This document shows positions 20,696 to 20,866 of a stretch of 20,866 nucleotides of DNA, piece by piece (position 1 is the first letter of the stretch; each line of letters starts with the position of its first letter). Below the pieces are notes generated by a model. It was not told the origin of the DNA and did no database searches. It saw nothing but the letters and a program-made list of their open reading frames with translations. The stretch covers positions 1 through 20,866 of the forward strand of contig JAGAJA010000066.1 in NCBI GenBank assembly GCA_017829075.1, written 5' to 3'. The position numbers and the translations under genes are program-made. Origin of the DNA: Oscillospiraceae bacterium (GTDB taxonomy: Bacteria; Bacillota_A; Clostridia; Oscillospirales; Ruminococcaceae).

Positions 20696-20866
20696 TCAGT
20701 CAAGGAATATGCGGAGATTTTTGCTTCTGGACTGCTGACGCAGTTTTCTGAGGGCTTTCGCCTCGATCTGGCGGATACGCTCTCTGGTAACGTTAAACTG
20801 CTGTCCGACTTCTTCAAGGGTGTGGGAACGGTCGCTGCCAATTCCATAGCGGAACTTCAGCACGTC
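20696..20866 (-). CDS. rpoD: RNA polymerase major sigma factor RpoD (SigA), C-terminal fragment
   Basis: The last 56 codons of a gene that enters from beyond the right edge are present. They contain sigma region 4: [20 protein letters not shown], the -35-recognising helix-turn-helix, then [21 protein letters not shown] and a stop. This is the primary sigma factor ending (AKALRKLR, then a Leu-Asp finish) rather than that of an alternative sigma factor. It is cut by the window, so the start and regions 1 to 3 cannot be seen. It is convergent with the lacI-family gene. The consensus promoters found elsewhere in the window fit recognition by this protein. Confidence 0.95.
   Translation of the reverse strand, partial: DVLKFRYGIGSDRSHTLEEVGQQFNVTRERIRQIEAKALRKLRQQSRSKNLRIFLD

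Noticed and set aside
1..20866. CRISPR array, tRNA, rRNA, transposase or prophage genes
   Set aside because: I scanned for repeat-spacer periodicity, cloverleaf ends and typical mobile-element proteins and saw none.

Overview
The window looks like chromosomal DNA of a Firmicutes member of class Clostridia, most likely a Ruminococcus-like Oscillospiraceae. The grounds are strong GGAGG-type ribosome sites, TTG/GTG starts, the clostridial order of the asp23-nusB-xseA-xseB-ispA-dxs-tlyA-nadK-argR-recN block, a lysine riboswitch and a spoVM-like sporulation gene. The genus is an inference; no rRNA is present to settle it. There is no phage, IS transposase, CRISPR or tRNA.

Region 1 (1-4800), lysine branch. 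After the tail and terminator of an unseen upstream transcript, a near-consensus promoter (261-289) drives a lysine riboswitch (321-483) with an intrinsic terminator (507-537). It controls asd, dapA and dapB, then a stand-alone tandem ACT protein resembling the regulatory end of aspartokinase without a kinase, and an MscS-type channel translationally coupled to it. The first three enzymes take aspartyl phosphate to tetrahydrodipicolinate; the ACT protein may sense a pathway amino acid.

Region 2 (4796-5103) is a gene-free repeat patch: two identical 25-bp terminator-like hairpins flank an inverted-repeat element whose arms each fold on themselves. A promoter for the next operon follows.

Region 3 (5104-17431) is a long, tightly packed co-directional block: asp23-family gene, nusB, xseA, xseB, ispA, a divergent PAP2 membrane protein, dxs, tlyA and nadK. 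Then comes a three-gene insertion (AraC-type regulator, alpha/alpha-toroid protein, AlkZ-related protein) before the expected argR and recN, followed by a CrtO-acyltransferase-like membrane protein. ispA and dxs supply isoprenoid precursors, xseA/xseB form exonuclease VII, and recN and argR are the usual neighbours.

Region 4 (17432-18926) holds a PepV-type M20 dipeptidase and its terminator.

Region 5 (18927-19602) is the most unusual part. On the minus strand are two very small genes, a 55-residue two-helix membrane protein and a 28-residue SpoVM homologue, each with a strong ribosome site. Divergently, a perfect TTGACA-17-TATAAT promoter makes a structured RNA I cannot assign to a family. 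Between them sits an array of five TTAC repeats, mostly 11 bp apart, like the binding site of an OmpR/PhoB-type response regulator.

Region 6 (19603-20866) has a LacI-family regulator and, convergent to it, the last 56 codons of rpoD (major sigma factor region 4), with a shared bidirectional terminator between them.
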